Positions 1-7,773 of a stretch of DNA of 8,053 nucleotides are shown piece after piece. Source of the DNA: Desulfocurvus sp. (lineage in GTDB: Bacteria; Desulfobacterota; Desulfovibrionia; Desulfovibrionales; Desulfovibrionaceae); NCBI RefSeq assembly GCF_023230885.1, contig NZ_JALNWM010000159.1:1-8053 (forward strand). Direction: 5' to 3'. How positions within the stretch are numbered: the stretch's first letter is position 1; the number at the start of each line of letters is the position of its first letter. Made by a program: the position numbers and the translations under genes. The notes beneath the pieces are model-generated. The model saw only the letters and a program-made list of their open reading frames with translations. It did not search any database and was not told the origin of the DNA.

Positions 1-1
1 G

Positions 2-1083
<1,082 letters not shown>

Positions 1084-1087
<4 letters not shown>

Positions 1088-2325
1088 GCTTCGAGTCGTT
1101 CATAGCCCTGCGGTACCTGCTGGCGCGGCGCAAGCAGGCCTTCATTTCCGTCATTTCGCTCATGTCCGTGCTGGGCGTGGCCATCGGGGTGGCCGCGCTC
1201 ATCGTGGTCCTGGGCGTGATGAACGGCATGAGCAAGGACCTGCGCGACAAGATCCTGGGCGTCAACGCCCACCTCATCGTGGGCAGCCTTGAGGCGGGCA
1301 TCGACGACTACCGGGCCCTGGCCGCGCAGGCCCTGGAGGTTCCGGGCGTGGTCGGCGCGACGCCCTTCATCTACGCCGAGGTCATGGTCTCCACCCGCCA
1401 GGGCAGCAAGGGCGTGGTCCTGCGCGGCATCGACCCCGCCAGCGCCGGGGAGGTGCTCTCCGTTGGCCGGGACATGATCGAGGGCTCCCTGGAGGACCTG
1501 GAGGGCGGCTTCGGCCCCGCCGGGGGCCCCCCGGGCATCCTCGTGGGCCAGGAGCTGGCCAACCGCCTGGGTGTGCGCCGGGGCAGCCTGATCCATGTGC
1601 TCACGCCTTCGGGGCGCAGCACGGCAGCGGGCTTCACCCCCGAGGTGATCACCGCCCGGGTGGTGGGCGTGTTCAAGACCGGGATGTGGGAGTACGACTC
1701 GTCCCTGGCCTACGCCTCCCTGGCCCAGGCCCAGAAGCTCATGGGCATCTCCGCGGACCGGGTCACGGGGGTGGAGATGCGCGTGGCCGATGTGGACCGC
1801 GCCGACGCCGTGGGCCGCGAGCTGGCCGCGCGCATCGGCGGCTATCCGCTCTATGTGCGCGACTGGAAGGAGATGAACCGCAGCCTCTACGAGGCCCTGG
1901 CCCTGGAAAAGGCGGGCATCACGGTCATCCTGGTCATGATCGTGCTGGTGGGCACGTTTTCCATCGTCACCAGCCTGGTCATGCTGGTCATGGAAAAGAC
2001 CCGCGACATCGCCATCCTCATGTCCATGGGCGCGCGTAGGCGCAGCATCCGCAACATCTTCATGCTCCAGGGCACGCTCATCGGGACCATGGGCACCGGG
2101 CTGGGGTTCGCCCTTGGGCTCTCCTTGTGCCTGCTGCTCAAGAAATACCAGTTCATCCGCCTGCCCAAGGGCATCTATTCCCTGGACTACCTGCCCGTGC
2201 TGCTCAACTGGACCGACCTGACGGCCATCGGCGTCGGGGCCATGCTGCTGTGCTTCCTGGCCACCATCTACCCCGCGCGCCAGGCCGCGCGGCTGATGCC
2301 CGCCGAGGCGCTGCGCTATGAGTAG
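1084..2325 (+). CDS. lolC: Lipoprotein-releasing ABC transporter permease, LolC/LolE family
   Basis: Inner-membrane subunit of the Lol exporter, which extracts mature lipoproteins from the inner membrane and passes them to LolA. The protein is 413 residues, the usual family size. It has the MacB/FtsX layout: a cytoplasmic start (MSFESFIALRYLLARRKQ), TM1 at about 20-47, a periplasmic domain at about 50-275, then TM2 near 277-302, TM3 near 326-352 and TM4 near 380-396. The family signature EKTRDIAILMSMGA (304-317) is the cytoplasmic coupling segment, and the tail YPARQAARLMPAEALRYE is characteristic. The loop LTPSGRSTAAGFTP (173-186) sits where LolC carries its LolA-binding hook; that equivalence is inferred. 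The start is the ATG of the ATGA overlap with lysS, with GGAGGG at 1066-1071; the frame is open further upstream, but that stretch is lysS read out of frame. It overlaps lolD by 8 bp. Only one permease is present, so LolC, LolE or a homodimeric LolF-like role are all possible. Confidence 0.93.
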
Positions 2326-3013
2326 CGACAATTTCCCGTTGTATGATTTGCAGGGTGTTGGTAAGGAGTACCCCGGACCTGGAGGGAGCCTCGCCATCCT
2401 GAAAGGGCTGGATTTGCGGGTGGAACGGGGGGAGAGCGTCGCCGTGCTCGGGGCCTCGGGCGCGGGCAAGTCGACCTTGCTGCATGTGCTGGGCGGGTTG
2501 GACGTTCCCACCGCGGGGAAGGTGCTGTTCGAAGGGCGCGACGTGGCCCGCATGGGCGAGCCCGAACGCGCGCACCTGCGCAACAGGGAGATGGGCTTCG
2601 TCTTCCAGTTCCATCACCTGTTGCCCGAGTTCTCCACCCTCGAAAACGTCGCCATGCCCGGGCTCATCGCGGGCCTGGGGCGCGCCGGGGCCCTGGCCCG
2701 GGCCGCCGAGGCCCTGGAGCTTGTGGCCCTGGATCACCGCGCCGCGCACAAGGTGACCACCCTGTCCGGCGGGGAGCGCCAGCGCGCCGCCATCGCCAGG
2801 GCCATCCTGATGCGCCCCAAGGCGCTTCTGGCCGACGAGCCCACCGGCAACCTCGACGAGGCCACCGGAGGGCGCATCGGTACGCTGCTCTTCGATTTGA
2901 ACAAGGAACTGGGAATGACCCTCGTGGTGGTGACCCACAACGTCGAACTGGCCGCCCGCATGGGCCGGAGATTGGAACTGCGTTCCGGGGAGCTGTATGA
3001 GCACGATCGTTAA
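2318..3013 (+). CDS. lolD: Lipoprotein-releasing system ATP-binding protein LolD
   Basis: Cytoplasmic ATPase that powers the adjacent Lol permease. The 231-residue protein is a single ABC nucleotide-binding domain of the LolD/MacB-like family. It has Walker A GASGAGKST at 45-53 (Lys51), Q-loop Gln97 in FVFQFHHLLPEFSTLENV, signature LSGGERQR at 149-156, Walker B ALLADEP at 169-175 with catalytic Glu174, D-loop NLD at 178-180 and switch His207 in VVVTHN. The FQFHHLLPEF segment is typical of LolD. The start lies within the last codons of the permease gene (8-bp overlap), with a plausible GAGG at 2305-2308, so the two subunits are probably translated together. Its 3' end overlaps bamA by 17 bp. 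The first 40 or so codons contain more T-ending and TTG codons than the neighbouring genes. Confidence is high from the motifs plus the adjacent permease. Confidence 0.95.
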   Translation: MSSDNFPLYDLQGVGKEYPGPGGSLAILKGLDLRVERGESVAVLGASGAGKSTLLHVLGGLDVPTAGKVLFEGRDVARMGEPERAHLRNREMGFVFQFHHLLPEFSTLENVAMPGLIAGLGRAGALARAAEALELVALDHRAAHKVTTLSGGERQRAAIARAILMRPKALLADEPTGNLDEATGGRIGTLLFDLNKELGMTLVVVTHNVELAARMGRRLELRSGELYEHDR

Positions 3014-5681
3014 CCGTCTGCTGGCGCTGCTCGCGCTGGCTGCCGTCGTCCTGGCCGCCGGCCCCGCAGCCGCGCAGGACGCCGGAGCCAAAGTCTCCGT
3101 CCTGGTGCTGCCCTTCGAGGTCAACGCCGACCCCGAGCTGGACTATCTGAGGGACAGCCTGCCGGAGCTGCTGGGCGAGCGCCTGGCGCAGGGCGGCTTC
3201 GATGTCCTGCCCCAGGACGCCGTGCACAAGCTGCTCGAAGAGAACGATGTCGAGTATCTCGACCTGTCCACGGCCAAGGACCTCGCCCGCCTGGGCGGCG
3301 CGCGCTACGCCGTCTACGGCAGCTTCAACCAGCTCGGCGAGACCATCAGCCTCGACGTGCGGCTGGTGGAGGCCCAGGGCGTGAAGACGCCCAAGCCGCT
3401 TTTCGTGGTCAAGGAAGGGCTCATCAACGCCGTGCCCGCCATCGAGGACCTGGCCGAGAAGATCCGCCTGGAGCTCATGAGCAAGGAGCGCGTCGAGGCC
3501 ATCGAGGTCGAGGGCAACCGCTTCCTGGACAAGGACGTGGTGCTCATGCGCCTGCGCCATGTGCGCAAAGGCGAGCTGTACGACCCCAAACTGGTCAACG
3601 ACGAGCTCAAGAACATTTTCGACCTGGGCTACTTCGACGACGTGCAGGTGCGTGTGGACGACCTGCCCGAAGGCGTCGGGGTGACCTTCGTGGTCGACGA
3701 GAAGCCGCGCATCAGCGTGGTCGACGTGCTGGGCACCGACGCCCTGGACAAGGACGACCTGCTGGCGCTCATGAACACCAAGACCGGCGCGGTGCTGAAC
3801 CCCAAGGTCCTGGCCGACGACCTGGGCAAGATCAAGGAAGAGTACCGCAAGGAAGGCTACTACAAGGCCCAGGTGACCTACGACGTGTCCGCCAGCGACG
3901 AGGGCCAGGCCCGGCTGAACATCAACGTGGAGGAGGGCGACAAGCTCTACATCCGCGAGATCGCCATCAACGGCGCCGAGCAGCTGGACCCCGACGACCT
4001 GCGCGACGAGCTGGCCCTTGGCGAGCGCGGCATGTTCTCCTGGATCACGGGCTCGGGCGTGCTCAAGGAGGAATACCTGACCCGCGACGCCGCCGCCCTG
4101 GAAGCCTACTACGCCAACCACGGCTTCATCGAGGCCCAGGTGGGCCAGCCCAAGGTCGAGTTCAAGGACGACGGCATCTATGTGACCTTCGAGGTCGTGG
4201 AGGGCAACCGCTACAAGGTCGGCAAGGTCACCTACACCGGCGACATGCTCGAACCTGCCGAGAAGCTCGACGAGCTGATCCAGGTCGACGATCTGGCCGC
4301 CGACGGCGACTACCTGGACCGTTCGGTGCTGCGCAACGACGCCCAGGTGCTGTCCGAGTACTACTCGAACTACGGCTATGCCTTCGCCGAGGCCAACTAC
4401 GCCATCAACCCCGACCGTGAGGCCCTGACCGCCGACATCGAATTCCAGATGTCCAAGCGCCAGAAGGTCTACATCCGCCGGGTGACCATCCAGGGCAACG
4501 ACCGCACCCGCGACAACGTCATCCGGCGCAAGGTGCTGCTGTCCGACGGCGACCTGTTCAGCGGCGAGGACCTGGCCTATTCCACGCGCAACCTGAACAA
4601 CCTGGGCTACTTCGACCAGGCCGACATCGAGACGATCCCCACCGGCGACGAGGGCCTCATGGACCTCAAGGTCAAGGTCCGCGAGAAGTCCACGGGCGAG
4701 CTGTCCGCCGGCGCCGGCTACTCCAGCTCCTCGGGCGTCTACTTCGTGGCCACGGTCAAGGAGAACAACCTCTTCGGCAAGGGCTACATCGGCTCCCTGG
4801 AAGGCGCCTGGGGCGGCGACTACCGCCGCTACATCCTGAGCTTCACCAACCCCAACTTCCAGGACACCCCCTGGATGGTGGGCGGGGACCTCTACCACTA
4901 CGACGACGACTACGACGACTACGACCGCGTGAGCACCGGCGGGCGCGTGCGCTTCGGCCACCCCGTGGGCCGCTTCTCGTACACCAACCTCCAGTACCGC
5001 CTGGAGCGCTACGACATCTCCGAGGTCGAGGCCGACGCCGCCAAGGAGATCAGGGACATCGAGGGCCGCAACTGGGTCAGCGCCGTCTACGCCGACATCG
5101 TGCGCAACACCCTGGACCGCTACCTGAACCCCTCCAAGGGCATGAAGTCCTCCCTGAGCGTGGAATACGCGGGCGGGGCGCTGCTCGGCGACGACGAGTT
5201 CATCAAGTTCATCGCCGACCACAACTACTACCGCCCCCTGTGGCTCGACCACATCTTCCACTTCCACGGCCAGGTGGGCTACGCTATGGAGAACTTCGGC
5301 GGCAAGGACATCCCGGTCTACGAGCGGTTCTACCTGGGCGGCATCAACAACGTGCGCGGCTACAAGAAGCGCTACATCTCCCCGCGCGACGACGAGTCCA
5401 ACGACCGCATCGGCGGCGACAAGATGGCCTTCGTCAACTTCGAATACCTGTTCCCGATCCTGGAGGAGATGGGCGTCATGGGCGTGGCCTTCTTCGACGC
5501 CGGTCAGGTCTGGGACGACGGCGAGGCCGTGGATTTCGACCCCAAGAAGAGCGTTGGCGTCGGCATCCGCTGGTACTCCGCCCTGGGGCCCCTGCGCCTG
5601 GAGTACGGCTACGCCCTGGACTCCATCCCCGAGCAGGGGAGCAAGGGCAAGCTTGAGTTCACCATCGGCCAGTTCTTCTAG
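2997..5681 (+). CDS. bamA: Outer membrane assembly factor BamA with an extra N-terminal TolB-N/FlgO-like domain
   Basis: Omp85-family outer-membrane protein that folds and inserts beta-barrel proteins. At 894 residues it is longer than the usual 750-810. A signal peptide covers residues 1-27 (hydrophobic LLALLALAAVVLAAG, probable cleavage after AAA or AAAQ). Residues about 33-160 form an extra domain: a VSVLVLPF strand, a helix LPELLGERLAQGGFDVLP, then LARLGGARYAVYGSFNQLGETISLDVRLV, written in two parts here as LARLGGARYAVYGSF and NQLGETISLDVRLV. This resembles TolB N-terminal or FlgO folds. Five POTRA domains follow at about 165-236, 237-313, 316-403, 405-486 and 490-563. The 16-strand barrel occupies about 566-894, with the conserved VRGY motif at 786-789 in FYLGGINNVRGYK and a C-terminal aromatic beta signal ending FTIGQFF. 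An acidic loop YHYDDDYDDYDR lies at 633-644. The start overlaps lolD by 17 bp and has GGGGAG at 2987-2992. Identity is secure; the extra domain's function is unknown to me. Confidence 0.97.
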   Translation: MSTIVNRLLALLALAAVVLAAGPAAAQDAGAKVSVLVLPFEVNADPELDYLRDSLPELLGERLAQGGFDVLPQDAVHKLLEENDVEYLDLSTAKDLARLGGARYAVYGSFNQLGETISLDVRLVEAQGVKTPKPLFVVKEGLINAVPAIEDLAEKIRLELMSKERVEAIEVEGNRFLDKDVVLMRLRHVRKGELYDPKLVNDELKNIFDLGYFDDVQVRVDDLPEGVGVTFVVDEKPRISVVDVLGTDALDKDDLLALMNTKTGAVLNPKVLADDLGKIKEEYRKEGYYKAQVTYDVSASDEGQARLNINVEEGDKLYIREIAINGAEQLDPDDLRDELALGERGMFSWITGSGVLKEEYLTRDAAALEAYYANHGFIEAQVGQPKVEFKDDGIYVTFEVVEGNRYKVGKVTYTGDMLEPAEKLDELIQVDDLAADGDYLDRSVLRNDAQVLSEYYSNYGYAFAEANYAINPDREALTADIEFQMSKRQKVYIRRVTIQGNDRTRDNVIRRKVLLSDGDLFSGEDLAYSTRNLNNLGYFDQADIETIPTGDEGLMDLKVKVREKSTGELSAGAGYSSSSGVYFVATVKENNLFGKGYIGSLEGAWGGDYRRYILSFTNPNFQDTPWMVGGDLYHYDDDYDDYDRVSTGGRVRFGHPVGRFSYTNLQYRLERYDISEVEADAAKEIRDIEGRNWVSAVYADIVRNTLDRYLNPSKGMKSSLSVEYAGGALLGDDEFIKFIADHNYYRPLWLDHIFHFHGQVGYAMENFGGKDIPVYERFYLGGINNVRGYKKRYISPRDDESNDRIGGDKMAFVNFEYLFPILEEMGVMGVAFFDAGQVWDDGEAVDFDPKKSVGVGIRWYSALGPLRLEYGYALDSIPEQGSKGKLEFTIGQFF
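4899..4925 (+). repeat. Short in-frame TAC/GAC codon repeat in bamA
   Basis: Units of TAC followed by GAC codons are repeated three times with decreasing length (TAC GAC GAC GAC, TAC GAC GAC, TAC GAC). They encode YDDDYDDYD in the BamA barrel. By position after the strand WMVGGDLYHY this is probably a surface loop between strands 5 and 6. It also explains the polyvaline run seen when the opposite strand is translated. Such a repeat could change length by slippage in 3-bp steps without breaking the frame. Confidence 0.75.
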
Positions 5682-5734
5682 GCCGCATGGAACACGAAAC
5701 CGCAACCAAAGAAAACCACACGCGAGGAAGACTC
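5682..5734. other. bamA-skp intergenic spacer, A-rich leader
   Basis: This 53-bp stretch is the longest gap between genes in the window. It is richer in A than its surroundings (for example ACCAAAGAAAACCACAC) and holds the skp ribosome-binding site at its 3' end. I see no inverted repeat with a T tract, so no intrinsic terminator. A GGAAC at 5689-5693 recalls an extracytoplasmic-sigma -35 element, but no partner -10 stands at suitable spacing. It most likely serves as an unstructured leader giving skp its own strong translation start. Confidence 0.5.
5724..5730 (+). promoter_or_regulatory. Ribosome-binding site deciding the skp start
   Basis: GAGGAAG lies 4 bases before the ATG at 5735 (AGGA core with a 6-base spacer). 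It favours that start over the in-frame ATG at 5687, which would place 16 polar residues before the signal peptide. Confidence 0.8.
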
Positions 5735-6262
5735 ATGCGTAAGATTCTGCTGACCGTATTTGCCCTGCTGCTTCTGGTTTCCTCCGCCGCCGCCGCCCAG
5801 GGCCCCGTGGGCGTGGTGGACATGCCGCGCATCATCAAGGAGAGCGAGCCCGGGCAGCAGGCCAGGGCCACCCTCCAGGAGACCTTCAAGTCCACCCAGG
5901 AGGACCTGGACCGCCAGAAGAACGAGCTGGAGAAGATGCGCGCCGACCTCCAGAACCAGAGCCTCGTGCTGTCCCAGTCCGCCAAGGAGGACAAGGAGCA
6001 GGAGTTCAAGCGCCGCATCCGCGACCTCCAGGACTCCGTGCAGAGCTTCCAGCGCAAGTACAAGGCCGAGGAGGACAAGCTCTCCGAGCCGATCATCACC
6101 GTGATCTTCGAGGCCCTGCGCGACTACGGCAAGAAGAACGGCTACGCCATGATCGTGGACGGCAACAATGCCGGCGTGCTCTACGTCGAGGAGAAGACCA
6201 ACATCACCGACGCCATCATCGTCGAGGTCAACAAGGCCTGGAAGGCCAAGAACAAGAAGTAG
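5735..6262 (+). CDS. skp: Periplasmic chaperone Skp/OmpH family
   Basis: Periplasmic holdase that binds unfolded outer-membrane proteins emerging from Sec and keeps them soluble for BamA. The product is 175 residues, slightly longer than the E. coli protein. A signal peptide MRKILLTVFALLLLVSSAAAA is likely cleaved before Gln22. The body begins with the small beta element GPVGVVDMPRIIKES (23-37). It continues as a long charged, Gln/Glu/Lys/Arg-rich alpha-helical region (about 41-117) that would form the tentacle hairpin, and returns to beta strands YAMIVDGNNAGVLYVEE (137-153). The ending TNITDAIIVEVNKAWK is typical of OmpH proteins. The Lys-rich tail (KAKNKK) is in keeping with a basic Skp. 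Skp trimerises in other bacteria; nothing here argues otherwise. It sits between bamA and lpxD, its classical position. The ATG at 5735 is chosen for its ribosome-binding site and signal peptide. Confidence 0.93.
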   Translation: MRKILLTVFALLLLVSSAAAAQGPVGVVDMPRIIKESEPGQQARATLQETFKSTQEDLDRQKNELEKMRADLQNQSLVLSQSAKEDKEQEFKRRIRDLQDSVQSFQRKYKAEEDKLSEPIITVIFEALRDYGKKNGYAMIVDGNNAGVLYVEEKTNITDAIIVEVNKAWKAKNKK

Positions 6263-6267
6263 GCGCC

Positions 6268-7311
6268 ATGCAGATTGCACTTTCGGCCCTGGCCGAACGT
6301 CTGGGCCTGCCGCTCCGTGGAACGGACCGGCAGGTCTCGGGCGTCGGAACCCTGGAGTCGGCTGGCCCGGACGAGGTCAGCTTCATCACCGGCGCCAAAT
6401 ACGCCGCGCTGCTGGAAAACACCCGGGCCGGGGCCGTCATCTGCGCCGAGGAGTTCGCGGACCGCGTGGACGCGGCGCTGATCAGCGCCAACCCGGCCCT
6501 GGACTTCGCGCGGCTGCTGGAGCTGTTCTCCCCGCCCCAGGGGCGCTTTTCCGGCGTGAGCGAGCGGGCTTTCGTGCATCCCGAGGCCCGCGTGGCCGAG
6601 GGCGCCACGGTCTTCCCCCTGGCCTACGTCGGCCCGGGGGCCGAGGTCGGGCCCGGCACGCGCATCTTCCCCGGCTGCTATGTCGGCGAGGACTGCCGCA
6701 TCGGGAGCGACTGCGTCCTGTACCCCAACGTGACCCTCATGGCCCGCACGGTGCTGGGCGACAGGGTCATGATCCATCCCGGGGCGGTGCTCGGCGCCGA
6801 CGGCTTCGGCTATGTGCCGCGCCCCGGCGGCGGGCGCGACAAGATCCCCCAGGTGGGCGTCGTGGTGGTGGAGGACGACGTGGAGATCGGCGCCTGCACG
6901 ACCATCGACCGCGCCATGCTGGAGAAGACCGTCATCGGCGCGGGCACCAAGATCGACAACCTGGTGCAGGTGGCCCACAACTGCGTGCTCGGCGCGAACT
7001 GCACCATCGTCGCCCAGGTGGGCATCGCGGGCAGCTGCACCGTCGGCCGCGACGTGATCATGGCCGGGCAGGCGGGCATCGCCGACCATGTGAACATCGG
7101 CGACGGCGCCGTGGTCGGGCCGCTTACGGGCGTGCGCACGGACATCGCGCCCGGCGCGCGCATGGGCGGCATCCCGGCCATGGACTACGGCACCTACATG
7201 CGCAACCTGTCCCTGGCCCCGAAGATTCCCGATCTGTTCAAGCGGGTCAAACAACTGGAAAAGGCCCTGGCGGCCCTTGGCGCCGCCCCCGGGCAAGGAG
7301 AGCGCACATGA
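6268..7311 (+). CDS. lpxD: UDP-3-O-acylglucosamine N-acyltransferase LpxD
   Basis: Cytoplasmic enzyme of the third lipid A step, transferring a 3-hydroxyacyl chain from ACP to the 2-amino group of UDP-3-O-acylglucosamine. The 347 residues show the family's three parts. The N-terminal uridine-binding domain is at about 1-100 (GVGTLESAGPDEVSFITGAKY). A left-handed beta helix of hexapeptide repeats runs from about 101 to 305. A C-terminal helix (about 315-340, IPDLFKRVKQLEKALAAL) follows. The catalytic histidine is His237 in NLVQVAHNCVLG, matching E. coli His239. The GADGFGYVP segment (176-184) and CTTIDRAMLEKTVIG (210-224) are hallmark LpxD sequences. The gene starts 5 bp after skp with only a weak ribosome-binding site (AGG at 6261-6263), so its translation may depend on skp. 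Its stop overlaps fabZ (ATGA). Acyl-chain length preference cannot be read from the sequence. Confidence 0.96.
   Translation: MQIALSALAERLGLPLRGTDRQVSGVGTLESAGPDEVSFITGAKYAALLENTRAGAVICAEEFADRVDAALISANPALDFARLLELFSPPQGRFSGVSERAFVHPEARVAEGATVFPLAYVGPGAEVGPGTRIFPGCYVGEDCRIGSDCVLYPNVTLMARTVLGDRVMIHPGAVLGADGFGYVPRPGGGRDKIPQVGVVVVEDDVEIGACTTIDRAMLEKTVIGAGTKIDNLVQVAHNCVLGANCTIVAQVGIAGSCTVGRDVIMAGQAGIADHVNIGDGAVVGPLTGVRTDIAPGARMGGIPAMDYGTYMRNLSLAPKIPDLFKRVKQLEKALAALGAAPGQGERT
6925..6947 (+). repeat. 23-bp exact direct repeat, copy 1 (in lpxD)
   Basis: Encodes KTVIGAGT (LpxD residues 220-227), a hexapeptide turn of the beta helix. An identical 23-bp stretch lies at 7867-7889 in lpxA, read in the same codon phase. 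Confidence 0.85.
7295..7300 (+). promoter_or_regulatory. Ribosome-binding site of fabZ
   Basis: AAGGAG with a 7-base spacer to the ATG at 7308. It lies within the last codons of lpxD and supports the short fabZ start rather than the longer upstream open frame. Confidence 0.85.
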
Positions 7312-7772
7312 GCGAGCTGCCCACCCCGTTGCAGATCGGCGAGATTCTCAAGCTGCTGCCGCATCGCTATCCCTTTCTGCTGGTGGACCGGGTGACGGCC
7401 CTGGTGGCGGGCGAGCGTCTGGAAGCCTACAAGAACGTGACCTTCAACGAGCCGTTCTTCCAGGGGCACTTCCCGGGCCTGCCGGTGATGCCCGGGGTGC
7501 TCATCTGCGAGGCCCTGGCCCAGGCCGGGGGTCTGCTGACCCTGCTGAGCGACCCCGCCCTGTGCGACGGCAGCCGGGTCTTCCTGTTCGCGGGCATCGA
7601 CAACGTGCGCTTCCGCGCCCCGGTGGTTCCCGGCGACCGGCTGGACCTCCAGGTCTACGACGTGCGCCGCAAACTCTCCCTGGTCAAGATGAGCGGGCAG
7701 GCCCTGGTGGACGGCAAGGTCGTCGCCTCGGGCACCATGACCGCGGCCATAGCCAAGCGCGAGGACATGTAA
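7308..7772 (+). CDS. fabZ: 3-hydroxyacyl-[acyl-carrier-protein] dehydratase FabZ
   Basis: Dehydrates beta-hydroxyacyl-ACP to trans-2-enoyl-ACP in type II fatty-acid elongation, in the cytoplasm. The 154-residue protein is a single hot-dog fold of normal length (E. coli about 151). It begins with LKLLPHRYPFLLVDRV (15-29), the FabZ signature. The active-site region FFQGHFPGLPVMPGVLICEALAQ, seen as FFQGHFPGLPVMPG then VLICEALAQ, contains catalytic His54 and Glu68. FAGIDNVRFRAPVVPGD is the conserved central segment. Glu68, rather than the Asp of FabA, and the lack of a FabA-like isomerase context favour FabZ. The frame is open far upstream, but that stretch is lpxD read out of frame. Its location between lpxD and lpxA is conserved in many proteobacteria; it competes with LpxA and LpxD for hydroxyacyl-ACP, so co-expression balances phospholipid and lipid A synthesis. 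Confidence 0.97.
   Translation: MSELPTPLQIGEILKLLPHRYPFLLVDRVTALVAGERLEAYKNVTFNEPFFQGHFPGLPVMPGVLICEALAQAGGLLTLLSDPALCDGSRVFLFAGIDNVRFRAPVVPGDRLDLQVYDVRRKLSLVKMSGQALVDGKVVASGTMTAAIAKREDM
7761..7765 (+). promoter_or_regulatory. Ribosome-binding site of lpxA
   Basis: GAGGA inside the last fabZ codons, 8 bases before the GTG at 7774. It supports the GTG start and coupling of lpxA to fabZ translation. Confidence 0.65.
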
Positions 7773-7773
7773 C

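Noticed and set aside
1522..1531. Perfect 10-bp palindrome GGGGGCCCCC in the Lol permease gene
   Set aside because: It has no loop, so it is not a hairpin terminator, and it encodes a Gly/Pro turn in the periplasmic domain. Such runs are expected in GC-rich coding DNA.
2339..2367. Possible internal sigma-70 promoter in the start of lolD (TTGTAT, 17 bp, TAAGGA)
   Set aside because: The -10 element matches the consensus at only two of six positions, and the stretch is well explained as coding.
2664..5705. Minus-strand open frame of 1013 codons lying antisense to all of bamA
   Set aside because: It is codon-aligned with bamA, so its stops would need TTA, CTA or TCA codons in bamA, which are rare in this GC-rich genome. 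Its translation is low-complexity Val/Ala/Leu/Asp/His/Gly and includes a polyvaline run made by the GAC/TAC repeat. No domain is recognisable.
5689..5720. Possible sigma-E-like promoter (GGAAC) before skp
   Set aside because: No matching -10 element at proper spacing in this short gap; a five-base match is not evidence enough.
5687..5734. Alternative skp start at 5687
   Set aside because: It would add 16 polar residues before the signal peptide and has no good ribosome-binding site, unlike the ATG at 5735.
6812..7181. Additional open frames on both strands within lpxD
   Set aside because: Low-complexity products without motifs, overlapping a well-supported gene.
6168..7307. In-frame upstream extension of fabZ by 380 codons
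   Set aside because: This is lpxD read in another frame. The ATG at 7308 with AAGGAG gives a normal-length FabZ.
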